64,000 nucleotides of DNA from JALOLV01 sp046295175 (GTDB lineage: Bacteria; Bacteroidota; Bacteroidia; Cytophagales; Spirosomataceae), in assembly GCA_046295175.1 (NCBI GenBank), contig JBKBNY010000004.1:62001-126000 (forward strand), read 5' to 3'. The notes beneath the pieces are model-generated. The model ran no database searches. It saw nothing but the letters and a program-made list of their open reading frames with translations, and was not told the DNA's origin. A program made the translations under genes and the position numbers. Every line of letters begins with the position of its first letter. Within the stretch, counting starts at the first letter, position 1. Positions 7,642-16,616 of this stretch are shown here, piece by piece.

Positions 7642-8835
7642 ATGGTATCTGAAATCCGAAAAAAATATAATGAGAGTTTTTCAGTCGAAAAATATGATGC
7701 ATTTATAGCATCAATTAAAGCCGATTATCCCGAAAAACTTGACTTTAGAGTAGCCGAAACCCCAGTTTTTGTACCGAAAGACTTAAAAATAAAAGTCTTA
7801 CAGGCTTGTAACGACATCATTGATGTTTTGGTAAAAGATGATTTCAAGACCAAAACCGAAGCGGCAATTCCTCCAAATCAAAGAGTACCAAATGAAAATA
7901 CTCATACTTCGTTTTTGGCTATTGACTTTGCAGTTTGTAAAGACGAAAATGGAGTTTTGAATCCGCAATTGATTGAATTACAAGGATTTCCTTCTCTTTT
8001 TGGTTATCAAAATTTTATTGCAAAAAAATATCGAGATTTTTTTGAGGTTCCTGAAAATTACATTCATTTTTTTAATCGAATTGATGAAAAAACGTATATT
8101 GATGAACTAAAAAAACTTATTGTTGCCGACGAAAACCCCGAAAACTGTATTCTCCTCGAAATATTTCCAGAAAAGCAAAAAACACGTATCGACTTCGCCA
8201 TAACCAAAGATATGATTGGAGTTGAAGCCGTTTGCTACACCAAAATCATTAAAGAAGGGCGAAAGATTTATTATGAAAAAGATGGTCAAATGATTCAAAT
8301 AAAAAGAATCTATAACCGACTAATTTTTGATGAATTAGACCACTACCCAAACCTCGAAACATCATTTAAAATGACTGATGATGTTGATGTCACATGGGTT
8401 GCACATCCGAATTGGTTTTTCAGAATTAGCAAATATACTCTTCCATTGTTGAATAGTCCTTTCGTGCCAAAATCTCATTTTTTATCAGATTTGAAGGAAT
8501 ATCCATCCGATTTAGAGAATTACGTACTTAAGCCTTTGTTTTCTTTTGCGGGTAGCGGTGTCAAAATAAACATTACAAAGGATGATTTAGACGAGATTAC
8601 CGATAAAGAAAACTATTTGCTTCAACGCAAGGTTAAATACGAACCAGTCATTGAAGACCCCGAAGGTAAATTAATCAAATGCGAATTAAGAATGCTTTAC
8701 GTTTGGCATGAGGACTCCCCTCGCCCAAAGTTATTAACCAATTTGGCTCGGTTGAGTCGTGGTGAAATGATTGGAGTAAATTTCAATAAAAACTTCGATT
8801 GGGTGGGTGGTACAGTTGGATTTTATGAATCTTAA
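7642..8835 (+). CDS. divergent ATP-grasp-like ligase of unknown function
   Basis: This 397-residue protein is not one I recognise by name. Its C-terminal part resembles an ATP-grasp nucleotide site: NYVLKPLFSFAGSGVKI (near residue 295) looks like the glycine-rich loop after a lysine strand, and NYLLQRKV plus CELRMLYVW look like the following strands. An N-terminal acidic strand IELQGFPSLFGYQ (near residue 113) would supply metal ligands in a circularly permuted arrangement like glutathionylspermidine-synthase-type ATP-grasps. No signal peptide or membrane segment is visible. It is tightly linked to the GATase gene upstream and separated from the aminotransferase downstream by a REPIN element. 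A role as second amide- or thioester-forming ligase is likely but not proven. The family call rests on motif shape only. Confidence 0.6.
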   Translation: MVSEIRKKYNESFSVEKYDAFIASIKADYPEKLDFRVAETPVFVPKDLKIKVLQACNDIIDVLVKDDFKTKTEAAIPPNQRVPNENTHTSFLAIDFAVCKDENGVLNPQLIELQGFPSLFGYQNFIAKKYRDFFEVPENYIHFFNRIDEKTYIDELKKLIVADENPENCILLEIFPEKQKTRIDFAITKDMIGVEAVCYTKIIKEGRKIYYEKDGQMIQIKRIYNRLIFDELDHYPNLETSFKMTDDVDVTWVAHPNWFFRISKYTLPLLNSPFVPKSHFLSDLKEYPSDLENYVLKPLFSFAGSGVKINITKDDLDEITDKENYLLQRKVKYEPVIEDPEGKLIKCELRMLYVWHEDSPRPKLLTNLARLSRGEMIGVNFNKNFDWVGGTVGFYES

Positions 8836-8837
8836 TG

Positions 8838-8898
8838 GTAGAACGGGTTTTCAACCCGTTTATAAATGATTTACAAACGGGTTGAAAACCCGTTCTAC
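8838..8898. repeat. REPIN-like double hairpin (REP/iREP pair with GTAG ends)
   Basis: Two perfectly complementary 24-bp arms (8838-8861 and 8875-8898) flank a 13-bp spacer. Each arm starts at its outer edge with GTAG followed by a small palindrome, AACGGGTT TTC AACCCGTT. That is the architecture of REP sequences mobilised by RAYT (TnpA-REP) transposases, in an inverted pair. It fills almost the whole gap between the genes at 7642-8835 and 8906-10099. No RAYT gene is in the window. Confidence 0.75.
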
Positions 8899-8905
8899 AT
8901 AGAAA

Positions 8906-10099
8906 ATGACAAATCGTCAATTATTTTTAAGCAATTTAGCACAGACTTCTGAATTTCCGTTAGCCCTTGAAATTGAAAAAGCCGAGGGTATTTATTTGAT
9001 TGACAAAAACGGAAAAAAATACATAGATTTTATTTCTGGGATTGGTGTCAGTAATGTTGGGCACCGTCACCCAAAAGTTGTCGAAGCCATCAAATATCAA
9101 GTAGATAAATACATGCACTTGATGGTGTATGGTGAGTACATACAATCTCCACAAGTACTTTTGGCAAGTGCCTTGATTCAAACACTAAACAACTTCAAAA
9201 CACCTTCAAACTTACAACTTGATAATGTTTACTTTACAAATTCGGGTACTGAGGCGGTCGAAGGTGCAATGAAATTGGCAAAACGTTTTACTGGTCGTCC
9301 CGAAATTATCGCATTTAATCGTTCTTATCACGGAAGTACGCAGGGTGCCTTATCTTTGGGTGATGAGCATTTTAAAAGAAATTACCGTCCGCTTCTGCCA
9401 GAGATTAAAAAATTAAATCGAGGAGTTTTTGAAGAATTGGATAAAATATCGAATCGTACGGCTGCGGTAATTTTTGAGCCAGTGGGAGGTGAATCGGGTA
9501 TCAGAGTTACAACAACTGAATATATCTCCGCACTCCGAAAAAGATGCGATGAAGTTGGAGCGGTATTGATTTTTGATGAAATCCAATCTGGGTTTGGCAG
9601 GACTGGCAAATTTTGGGCATTTGAGCATTTTGGAGTTACACCTGATATTTTACTTTGTGCCAAAGGGATGGGGGGGGGAATGCCTATCGGTGCATTTATT
9701 GCCCCTCAACAACTGATGGCAGTATTTAAAGATAACCCAATTTTGGGGCATATAACTACTTTTGGTGGACATCCCGTTAGTTGTGCGGCTTCATTGGCAA
9801 CATTGACAACAATTATTGAAGAGAATTTATTGGATGAAATCGAAGAAAAATCAAATCTAATAAAATCACTTTTGATTCACCCAAAAATCAAAGAAGTACG
9901 AGGAAAAGGTTTAATGATGGCTGCTGAATTTGCTAATTTTGATGAATTAAAGCCAATTATTGACCGTTCGATAGAAAAAGGTGTCATTACCGATTGGTTT
10001 TTATACTGTGATAATTCGATGCGAATAGCTCCACCATTAACAATTACATTTGATGAAATTAGAGTGGCTTGTGGTATAATTTTAGAAAGTATTTCATAA
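8906..10099 (+). CDS. class III pyridoxal-phosphate aminotransferase (acetylornithine/ornithine aminotransferase-like)
   Basis: This 397-residue protein is full length for class III aminotransferases. Visible hallmarks are DFISGIGVSNVGHRHP near residue 42, the PLP-phosphate loop NSGTEAVEGAMKLA near 112, FDEIQSGFGRTGKFWA near 223 and the Schiff-base lysine in LLCAKGMGGGMPIG near 254. It closely resembles ArgD/RocD and GABA-type enzymes, which move an omega-amino group to 2-oxoglutarate. It is the last gene of the cluster and ends in a terminator shared with trxA. Its likely job is to make or remove an amine for the neighbouring ligases. True arginine biosynthesis is possible, but no other arg gene is nearby. 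A G8 run at the lysine motif does not break the frame. Confidence 0.88.
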   Translation: MTNRQLFLSNLAQTSEFPLALEIEKAEGIYLIDKNGKKYIDFISGIGVSNVGHRHPKVVEAIKYQVDKYMHLMVYGEYIQSPQVLLASALIQTLNNFKTPSNLQLDNVYFTNSGTEAVEGAMKLAKRFTGRPEIIAFNRSYHGSTQGALSLGDEHFKRNYRPLLPEIKKLNRGVFEELDKISNRTAAVIFEPVGGESGIRVTTTEYISALRKRCDEVGAVLIFDEIQSGFGRTGKFWAFEHFGVTPDILLCAKGMGGGMPIGAFIAPQQLMAVFKDNPILGHITTFGGHPVSCAASLATLTTIIEENLLDEIEEKSNLIKSLLIHPKIKEVRGKGLMMAAEFANFDELKPIIDRSIEKGVITDWFLYCDNSMRIAPPLTITFDEIRVACGIILESIS

Positions 10100-10100
10100 A

Positions 10101-10123
10101 AAAAGCCCCAATCTGGGGCTTTT
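10101..10123. terminator. bidirectional terminator between aminotransferase and trxA
   Basis: AAAAGCCCCA and TGGGGCTTTT form a perfect 10-bp stem with a 3-nt loop, with A/T tracts on both sides, between two convergent genes. Confidence 0.85.
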
Positions 10124-10129
10124 ATATTT

Positions 10130-10465
10130 TTAGAATATCGAGTCGATATGTGCTTCTAATTTCTGAGTCAAAATGTGTTTCGGAACCGCACCAATGATTT
10201 TATCAACAATCTCTCCTTTCTTAAAAATCAACAAAGTTGGAATTGAACGAATTCCGAAGGTTGTTGGGGTATTTGTGTTACTGTCAACATCCATTTTACC
10301 AACAATAGCTTGCTCTTTGTATTCACCAGCGATTTCTTCAACAACTGGTCCAATTTGTTTACATGGTCCACACCACTCAGCCCAAAAATCAACTAAAACT
10401 GGTTTATCCGAATTGATTAACTCTGCAAAATTTGCATCGGTAATTTCGATAGCATTCTGTGCCAT
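10130..10465 (-). CDS. trxA: thioredoxin
   Basis: This 111-residue protein is a standard single-domain thioredoxin. The active-site motif WCGPCK spans residues 31-36 with the redox pair Cys32 and Cys35, and the cis-proline motif SIPTLLIF follows near residue 75. No signal peptide is present, so it is cytoplasmic. It reduces protein disulfides using electrons from thioredoxin reductase, for example in ribonucleotide reductase and peroxiredoxin turnover. It follows dnaE's convergently read neighbour but is separated from dnaE by about 90 bp; on the minus strand dnaE lies upstream. A short GC-rich hairpin (10476-10489) lies in its leader. Confidence 0.96.
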   Translation of the reverse strand: MAQNAIEITDANFAELINSDKPVLVDFWAEWCGPCKQIGPVVEEIAGEYKEQAIVGKMDVDSNTNTPTTFGIRSIPTLLIFKKGEIVDKIIGAVPKHILTQKLEAHIDSIF

Positions 10466-10475
10466 ATTACGTTTA

Positions 10476-10489
10476 TCCGCCGCAGCGGA
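10476..10489 (-). other. small GC-rich hairpin in the trxA leader
   Basis: TCCGC and GCGGA pair around a 4-nt loop, in an otherwise very AT-rich gap between dnaE and trxA, 11 bp before the trxA start. It might affect translation initiation; nothing more can be said from sequence. Confidence 0.3.
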
Positions 10490-10553
10490 AAGTTTATTTG
10501 TTTATTAATTATTAATCTAATTATAAAACAAAAGTGTACTTGGCAAAAGTTCC

Positions 10554-13500
10554 TTATGCAAACACAACGTTATCATTGCCAATAAGTTCTTTTAATTCTT
10601 TGGCTAAATCATTGCTAAGAGCAACTTTACCTTTTCGCATCAAAAGTTGTACATCAATGTTTTCGGACGGGTCAATCACCTTTAGCTTGAAATCAAAAGT
10701 ACCTGGGTAACGGTCGGTAATATCATTGATTTGATTAACCAATTCGGCATTGATGGATTGAATTCCGAGAGAAATTTTTATTTCTTTGAACAATTTATTG
10801 CGAATCTCACTCAAAAGCTCCATTTGTAAGGGTTTAAATTCTAATTCGTCTTGTCTGCCCCAACGACCTTGTAGTTTTCCTCTGATAAACAAGAATAGTC
10901 CGACTTGTAGAAACTTTGAAAAATTGACATAATCTTGCCCAAAAAGTGCCATTTCAGTCGCCGAAGTATAATCTTCAATTTTGAAAATTGCAAACGGATT
11001 ACCATTTTTTGATTGTCGAATCTGTACGCTCGACACAACACCCCCAATTGCAAATTCTTTATGATGATTTTGAGGCTCCATAATTTGGTCGAGCGGAACA
11101 CAACGGCTCATTTCCATTCGGAATTCATCGAGGGGATGGCCCGAAATATAAAACCCTACAACTTCTTTCTCAAATTTCAATTTTTGAATATCGCCCCAAG
11201 GCTCAACCACTGGAATCTTAGGACGGGCAATATCGAAACCACTTCCGCCTCCTAATGCACCAAATAGTGAATTTTGCCCTGCTGATGCATTTTCATGGTA
11301 TTTGTTGGCGTACCGAATTAGTTTTTCGATGAATGAACTTCCATCAGCTTCGTCAAAATAAATGGCTCGGTGAATATCCTCAAAACAATCAAATGCACCC
11401 GCATAAGCCATTGATTCTAAAGACTTTTTATTGACAGTCCTCAAATTCACACGTGTGATGAAATCAAAAATGTCTTTGAAAGGGCCATTTTTGGTGCGTT
11501 CTTCGATAATATTGTCAATTGCCGCATCACCAGTACCTTTGATTCCACCCAATCCAAAACGGATTTCTCCTTTCTTATTTACACCAAATTTTTTAATTGA
11601 TTCGTTCACATCAGGCCCTAAAACTGGGATTCCGAGAGCTTTACATTCTTCAAGGAAGAATGTAATCTTTTCGATGTTGCCCAATTGCGATGTCAAGACC
11701 GCCGACATGTATTCGCCCGGATAATGTGCTTTTAAATAGGCTGTCTGGTATGCAACAAAAGCATAGCAAGTTGAGTGCGATTTATTGAAAGCATAAGAAG
11801 CAAATGCCTCCCAGTCTGTCCAGATTTTTTCAAGTGTTTTTTCGGGATGCCCTTTTGCTTTTGCTCCCTCAATAAACTGAGGCTTGAGTTTATCGAGGGT
11901 TTTACGGTCTTTTTTTCCCATCGCTTTTCTCAGAACGTCAGCATCACCTTTAGAGAAACCAGCCAATTTTTGCGAAAGCAACATCACCTGCTCTTGGTAA
12001 ACCGTAATACCATAGGTTTCACTCAAAAACTCCTCCATATCTGGCAAATCGTACGTAATTTCTTCACGACCATGCTTACGATTGATGAAGTTGGGAATAT
12101 ACGCAATCGGCCCCGGACGGTATAAAGCGTTCATTGCAATGAGGTCATCCAAACGGTCAGGTTTCAAATCTTTCATGTATTTTTTCATACCGTCGGATTC
12201 AAACTGGAAAACCGCGTTTGTTTCGCCTCTCTGCAACAATTCGTAGGTCAATTTATCATCGAGCGGAATCGAATCAATGTCAAATTCGCCTTTATCGTCT
12301 AATGGAATATCATCAATGTTTGTACCGTAATTTTCTTTAATCATCCGCAAGCAATCCTTGATGATTGTCAAGTTTCTCAGACCCAAAAAGTCCATCTTGA
12401 TAACTCCTGCATCCTCGATGATTTTCCCTTCATATTGAGTAACCAAAAGGTCAGAATCTTTGGCAGTTGCTACTGGCAAAATTGTGGTCAAATCATCAGG
12501 GGCAATGATGATGCCTGCGGCGTGGATACCCGTATTTCGGATGTTTCCTTCGAGTTTTTCGGCCTCATGCAATACTTTTGAAGCAAGGTCTTTACCGTTA
12601 TACAACTCTCGGATTTTCTTAACATTTTCGATTTCATCGGGTGAAAGACCCAATTCTGTCAAACTTTTCTCACCCGTTAGAGGTCGATGAATCATCTTCT
12701 CAAAATCCATCCCATACGCAGGGCGGTCGGGTACGAGTTTGGCAATGGCATTGGTATCGGCAAGTGGATATTCCATTACGCGAGCCACATCTTTTATAGA
12801 AGATTTGGTGGCCATTGTACCGTAAGTCACAATCTGTGCAACCTGTTGTTTACCGTATTTTTCGACCACATAATCAATCACCTTTTGGCGACCTTCGTCA
12901 TCGAAATCGGTATCAATATCGGGCATTGATTTACGGTCGGGGTTCAAGAAACGCTCAAAAAGTAGCGAATATTTAATCGGGTCGATATTGGTGATTCCGA
13001 TACAATACGCAACGGCACTACCAGCCGCCGAGCCACGACCCGGACCAACCATCACACCCAAATCTCGCCCAGCTTTGATAAAGTCAGATACAATAAGGAA
13101 GTATCCTGCAAAACCCATTGTTTTGATTGTAAATAACTCAAAATCAAGGCGTTCTTGAATCTCAACCGTTATCTCCGAATATCTTTTTTTCGCCCCCTCG
13201 TAGGTTAAATGTTTGAGGTATTCCCATTGGTTTAATACGTCGTCATCGTGTAATTTGAATTCTTGTGGAATAGGGAAATTCGGCAATAGAATATCTCGCT
13301 TTAGCTTCAATGTCTCGACCTTATCAACAATTTCATTTGTGTTATCAATTGATTCGGGTAAGTCGCTGAAAAGTTGGGTCATTTCAGCCGTATTCTTGAA
13401 GTAGAATTGGTCATTATAAAAAGCAAAACGTGTATCTTTTGGCGAACCTTCTTCGTCGTTGAACTCCTTAGCTTTTGGAGTTGACATTTTTTCGTTGGTA

Positions 13501-14174
13501 TTGACACAAAGTAAAATATCGTGAGCAACCCAATCGTCACGGTCAACGTAGTGAGAATCGTTCGAAGCGATGATTTTAACATTATACTTACGGGCCAATT
13601 TGACCAAAATCTCGTTTACTTTGATTTGGTCAGGAATATCGTGGCGTTGCAATTCTACGTAATAATCATCTCCGAATCTATCGAGCCACCACTGAAACTC
13701 TTTTTCGCCTTCTTCTTCACCTTTTTTCAGAATTGTTTTTGGTACAACCGCACCGATACAACAAGTAGTAGCTATTAAGCCTTCTTTATATTTTTCGATA
13801 AGTGCCTTGGTAATTCGAGGATATTTACCATAAAGACCCTCAATGTAACCCAAAGAACATAGTTTCACTAAGTTTTTATAGCCTTGTGGATTTTTGGCAA
13901 GAAGTAATTGGTGATAACGAATATCTTTTTGCTCCTTTGAAAACTGCTTTCTTGTGTGGTCTTCTACAACATAAAACTCACAGCCCACAATGGGTTTTAC
14001 ACCGTATTTTGCCGATGCCGCCACAAACTCAAATACCCCAAACATATTACCGTGGTCGGTAATTGCGACGGCGGGCATATTATCGGCTTGGGCTTTTTTA
14101 AAAAGCTTGTTGATGTCTGACTGACCGTCAAGGAGTGAAAACTGGGTATGATTATGTAAATGGGAGAATTGCAT
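10554..14174 (-). CDS. dnaE: DNA polymerase III subunit alpha
   Basis: The start chosen is the ATG at 14174 (MQFSHLHNHTQFS), because family members begin at the PHP domain. An upstream in-frame ATG at 14222 would add 16 residues and overlap the preceding gene. The 1206-residue protein has the PHP domain (HLHNHTQFSLLDG), the polymerase palm with PDIDTDFDDEGR supplying catalytic aspartates near residue 425, GPGRGSAAGS just before it, the thumb/fingers region with the NKSHSTCYAFVAYQTAYLKAHYP-like segment, a helix-hairpin-helix region and a C-terminal OB fold (VQIRQSKNGNPFAIF). It is the replicative polymerase of Bacteroidota, acting at the fork with the beta clamp. Length is normal and no intein is seen. 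Confidence 0.97.
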   Translation of the reverse strand: MQFSHLHNHTQFSLLDGQSDINKLFKKAQADNMPAVAITDHGNMFGVFEFVAASAKYGVKPIVGCEFYVVEDHTRKQFSKEQKDIRYHQLLLAKNPQGYKNLVKLCSLGYIEGLYGKYPRITKALIEKYKEGLIATTCCIGAVVPKTILKKGEEEGEKEFQWWLDRFGDDYYVELQRHDIPDQIKVNEILVKLARKYNVKIIASNDSHYVDRDDWVAHDILLCVNTNEKMSTPKAKEFNDEEGSPKDTRFAFYNDQFYFKNTAEMTQLFSDLPESIDNTNEIVDKVETLKLKRDILLPNFPIPQEFKLHDDDVLNQWEYLKHLTYEGAKKRYSEITVEIQERLDFELFTIKTMGFAGYFLIVSDFIKAGRDLGVMVGPGRGSAAGSAVAYCIGITNIDPIKYSLLFERFLNPDRKSMPDIDTDFDDEGRQKVIDYVVEKYGKQQVAQIVTYGTMATKSSIKDVARVMEYPLADTNAIAKLVPDRPAYGMDFEKMIHRPLTGEKSLTELGLSPDEIENVKKIRELYNGKDLASKVLHEAEKLEGNIRNTGIHAAGIIIAPDDLTTILPVATAKDSDLLVTQYEGKIIEDAGVIKMDFLGLRNLTIIKDCLRMIKENYGTNIDDIPLDDKGEFDIDSIPLDDKLTYELLQRGETNAVFQFESDGMKKYMKDLKPDRLDDLIAMNALYRPGPIAYIPNFINRKHGREEITYDLPDMEEFLSETYGITVYQEQVMLLSQKLAGFSKGDADVLRKAMGKKDRKTLDKLKPQFIEGAKAKGHPEKTLEKIWTDWEAFASYAFNKSHSTCYAFVAYQTAYLKAHYPGEYMSAVLTSQLGNIEKITFFLEECKALGIPVLGPDVNESIKKFGVNKKGEIRFGLGGIKGTGDAAIDNIIEERTKNGPFKDIFDFITRVNLRTVNKKSLESMAYAGAFDCFEDIHRAIYFDEADGSSFIEKLIRYANKYHENASAGQNSLFGALGGGSGFDIARPKIPVVEPWGDIQKLKFEKEVVGFYISGHPLDEFRMEMSRCVPLDQIMEPQNHHKEFAIGGVVSSVQIRQSKNGNPFAIFKIEDYTSATEMALFGQDYVNFSKFLQVGLFLFIRGKLQGRWGRQDELEFKPLQMELLSEIRNKLFKEIKISLGIQSINAELVNQINDITDRYPGTFDFKLKVIDPSENIDVQLLMRKGKVALSNDLAKELKELIGNDNVVFA

Positions 14175-14205
14175 AATGATTTTATAAACTATTGATGAAA
14201 CTAAA

Positions 14206-15042
14206 TTACTGGATTCGGGCAACGATGATTCCCGAATGTTTTTTAATTCGATTTAGGTAATCAGCTAATGGTTCATCTGAAATAACAACCTTTTTTTGTT
14301 CGAGAGACGCGTGTAACAAATGAATTCGTCCGTTTTTCTTAATTGCAAATCCTTCGTGATTACAATCTAAACCACTTACATTTGAGGTTATGGCAATAAT
14401 ATCGCCTTCTTGAATTTTTGATTCAACCTTAACAACATTAGCCTTCGGAATATAAAAAAACTTGTGTTTATTCAATTTTGATTCGGCTCGCCCAATCTCA
14501 GCATAGACTTTATTATCAATCAATTTCGGATAAGCCGTACGGTGGTTGTACATATAATTGATTTCTTTGTCCAATGGTTCGCCTCCAATCTCCTTCGTGA
14601 CATCTTTTATCAAACCATTATTTTCAGCCTGCAAGAGCCATTCGATAAAATAATGTAATCTCGAACCATAACCATTCACTTCGCCATTTCGATAACGCAA
14701 TTTTGTTAAATGCTCATTGTAGCTTTCATAGTCTGGTTTGTTTGAGTACTTAGTCAATGCGAGGGCAAAAGAAGATTCGACGAATGTCCAACAATCAAAA
14801 TCTCTAAGGTTACAAACGAGCTGTTCGGATTGATTGACCTCTAAAGTACCCGCCTTGTAAGGTTTATCTAAAAAACTTTTGGCAAAATTTAAAGTTGTTT
14901 TGGCTTTAGATTCGGCATTGGGTTGCTTCATTTTTTGGATAAATACAATTTCATCTGCAGATTGTGCAAATGTTTCCAATTGAAGCAAAGCGAAGCAAAT
15001 CAGACTAATAAGAAGGCAGTAATACTTTTTGGACATCATCAA
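14206..15042 (-). CDS. secreted DUF1460 family protein (amidase-like, NlpC/P60-type fold)
   Basis: This 278-residue protein has an N-terminal signal peptide (cleavage near residue 27, TFAQ). The DUF1460 signature DFDCWTFVES carries the presumed catalytic Cys84, followed by YRNGEVNGYGSRLHYF and, near the C-terminus, a LDCNHEGFAI...HLLHAS segment with candidate catalytic histidines. Structural studies of the family have shown an NlpC/P60-like cysteine-peptidase fold, and it is annotated as N-acetylmuramoyl-L-alanine amidase-like. The protein probably cleaves peptidoglycan fragments in the periplasm. Its 3' end lies 32 bp upstream of dnaE on the same strand, and a -7 box TAAATTTG sits 29 bp before the ATG. 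Start codons at the second or third Met are equally possible. Confidence 0.82.
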   Translation of the reverse strand: MMMSKKYYCLLISLICFALLQLETFAQSADEIVFIQKMKQPNAESKAKTTLNFAKSFLDKPYKAGTLEVNQSEQLVCNLRDFDCWTFVESSFALALTKYSNKPDYESYNEHLTKLRYRNGEVNGYGSRLHYFIEWLLQAENNGLIKDVTKEIGGEPLDKEINYMYNHRTAYPKLIDNKVYAEIGRAESKLNKHKFFYIPKANVVKVESKIQEGDIIAITSNVSGLDCNHEGFAIKKNGRIHLLHASLEQKKVVISDEPLADYLNRIKKHSGIIVARIQ

Positions 15043-15070
15043 TTAATGATTATTTTTTGGTTTCTGAATA

Positions 15071-15078
15071 CAAATTTA
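15071..15078 (-). promoter_or_regulatory. candidate -7 box TAAATTTG for the DUF1460 gene
   Basis: Reading the minus strand, TAAATTTG is an exact TAnnTTTG match that ends 29 bp before the ATG at 15042. The -33 element is not clear. Confidence 0.4.
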
Positions 15079-15215
15079 CATTAAAACGTCAAAGAAACGT
15101 GGCATCGGTATCTTCAATCTAAATATATTTATCAACAAATTTCTCGAATTTGCATTTGCCAAACTTAAATAACATAACTACTTTTATAAACTGATAAACT
15201 AATCTATCCAAAACT

Positions 15216-16616
15216 ATGGCTAACTTTCTAAAAAGAAGAAACTTCATCAAATCATCTGCATTTTTGGGTTCATTGTTGGGTTTTCCAGCAATTGCCAGTG
15301 CTAAATCTACCATCGAAGAAAAAATCGAAAACGCTCCCTTATCTTTATCGAAAGGAGGAAAATCAGTTATCGGACTTAAAGTTGCCCCGATTCCGCAAGT
15401 GAGAGTTGCATTTATCGGTGTTGGTAACCGTGGCAGTGGACACGTTCGATTGGTTCATGCTTGCGGAAACAAAGCTAAAATCGTTGCGATTTGTGATGTT
15501 CAAGAACGCTACACCAAACGTAGCAAAGATTGGCTCGAAGGAAAAGGTGTGACAGATGTAAAATATTACTCGGGTAATTTAGAGGCATGGAAAGAGATGT
15601 GCCGCCGTGATGATATAGATTTAGTAATTATCTCAACTCCTTGGGAAGACCACGTTCCGATGTCGGTTTATGCGATGGAACAAGGCAAGCACGTTGCGGT
15701 TGAAGTTCCTGCTGCTTACACTGTTGAAGATTGTTGGAAATTGGTTAATACCGCCGAAAAAACACAGCGAAACTGCATAATGATGGAAAACGTTTGCTAC
15801 GGCGACGAAGAGCTTTGGCTCTTGAATATGGCTCATCAAGGCGTTTTCGGGACATTAACTTATGCAGAATGTGGTTACGTTCACGATTTGAGAGAATTAC
15901 TTTTTAGTAAGACAGAGTACTACAATATGTGGAGAATCCGACATAATATGCAGCGAGATGGTAACCTATACCCTACTCATGGACTCGGGCCAGTAGCTCA
16001 ATACATGGATATTGACCGTGGCGATAGATTCAATCATTTGGTTTCGATGAGTAGTATGGAGGCGAGCCTGAGTGAAGATTCTAATTCGATGACTGATGAA
16101 ACAAACGAGTTTCACGGCAAAACTGGTTTTAAGCACGGCGATATGAACAATACGCTTATAAAAACAGCAAAAGGTCGAACAATTTTGCTTCAGCACGATG
16201 TTGTGACGGCTCGTCCATACAGCCGTATAAATATGTTGGCAGGTACGAAGGCTTTTCACAAAGGGTATCCAAGTCAGTTTACGATGAAGGGTAAAAACAG
16301 CCACTCTTTCATGAAAAAAGATGAATATGATGCACTTCGTGAAAAATACAAACACCCGATTTGGGCAAAAATGAAAGAAGAAATTGAGAAAAATGGTGGT
16401 CATGGGGGTATGGACTTTGTGATGATTTATCGTTTGATTGATTGTTTTAACCGTGGTGAGGCCTTAGATATGGATGTTTATGATGCTGCATCTTGGTCGG
16501 TAGTGACTCCTCTAAGTGAATTATCAATTAAAGGTGGAAATAAACCAGTTAAATTCCCAGATTTTACGGGTGGAAGATGGCAAGAGTCAAGAACTTTGGG
16601 AATGCTTCAAATGTAG
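15216..16616 (+). CDS. GH109-type Gfo/Idh/MocA family glycosidase with Tat signal
   Basis: This 466-residue protein starts with a twin-arginine signal (RRNFIKSSAFLGS) followed by an AxA-type cleavage site. A Rossmann NAD(P)-binding motif (FIGVGNRGSGH) begins near residue 70, and EVPAAYTVEDCW corresponds to the active-site EKP-like region. The segment GNLYPTHGLGPVAQYM near residue 249 is the hallmark of GH109 alpha-N-acetylgalactosaminidases, which use enzyme-bound NAD+ and a redox elimination mechanism. The tightly bound cofactor explains export by Tat. It would act in the periplasm on alpha-GalNAc or a related sugar. The gene is divergent from DUF1460 and its TAG stop is contributed by a REPIN-like element. 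GH109 membership is well supported; the natural substrate is not. Confidence 0.85.
   Translation: MANFLKRRNFIKSSAFLGSLLGFPAIASAKSTIEEKIENAPLSLSKGGKSVIGLKVAPIPQVRVAFIGVGNRGSGHVRLVHACGNKAKIVAICDVQERYTKRSKDWLEGKGVTDVKYYSGNLEAWKEMCRRDDIDLVIISTPWEDHVPMSVYAMEQGKHVAVEVPAAYTVEDCWKLVNTAEKTQRNCIMMENVCYGDEELWLLNMAHQGVFGTLTYAECGYVHDLRELLFSKTEYYNMWRIRHNMQRDGNLYPTHGLGPVAQYMDIDRGDRFNHLVSMSSMEASLSEDSNSMTDETNEFHGKTGFKHGDMNNTLIKTAKGRTILLQHDVVTARPYSRINMLAGTKAFHKGYPSQFTMKGKNSHSFMKKDEYDALREKYKHPIWAKMKEEIEKNGGHGGMDFVMIYRLIDCFNRGEALDMDVYDAASWSVVTPLSELSIKGGNKPVKFPDFTGGRWQESRTLGMLQM

Noticed and set aside
9666..9675. Run of eight G in the aminotransferase gene as a possible frameshift
   Set aside because: The frame stays open and the PLP-lysine motif reads correctly through it.
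14175..14222. Upstream ATG extending DnaE by 16 residues
   Set aside because: The PHP domain starts at the ATG at 14174, and the longer form would overlap the preceding gene.
15966..16403. Antisense frame of 145 codons inside the GH109 gene
   Set aside because: Composition (His, Phe, Ile rich) is typical of a shadow frame; the sense strand is clearly coding.
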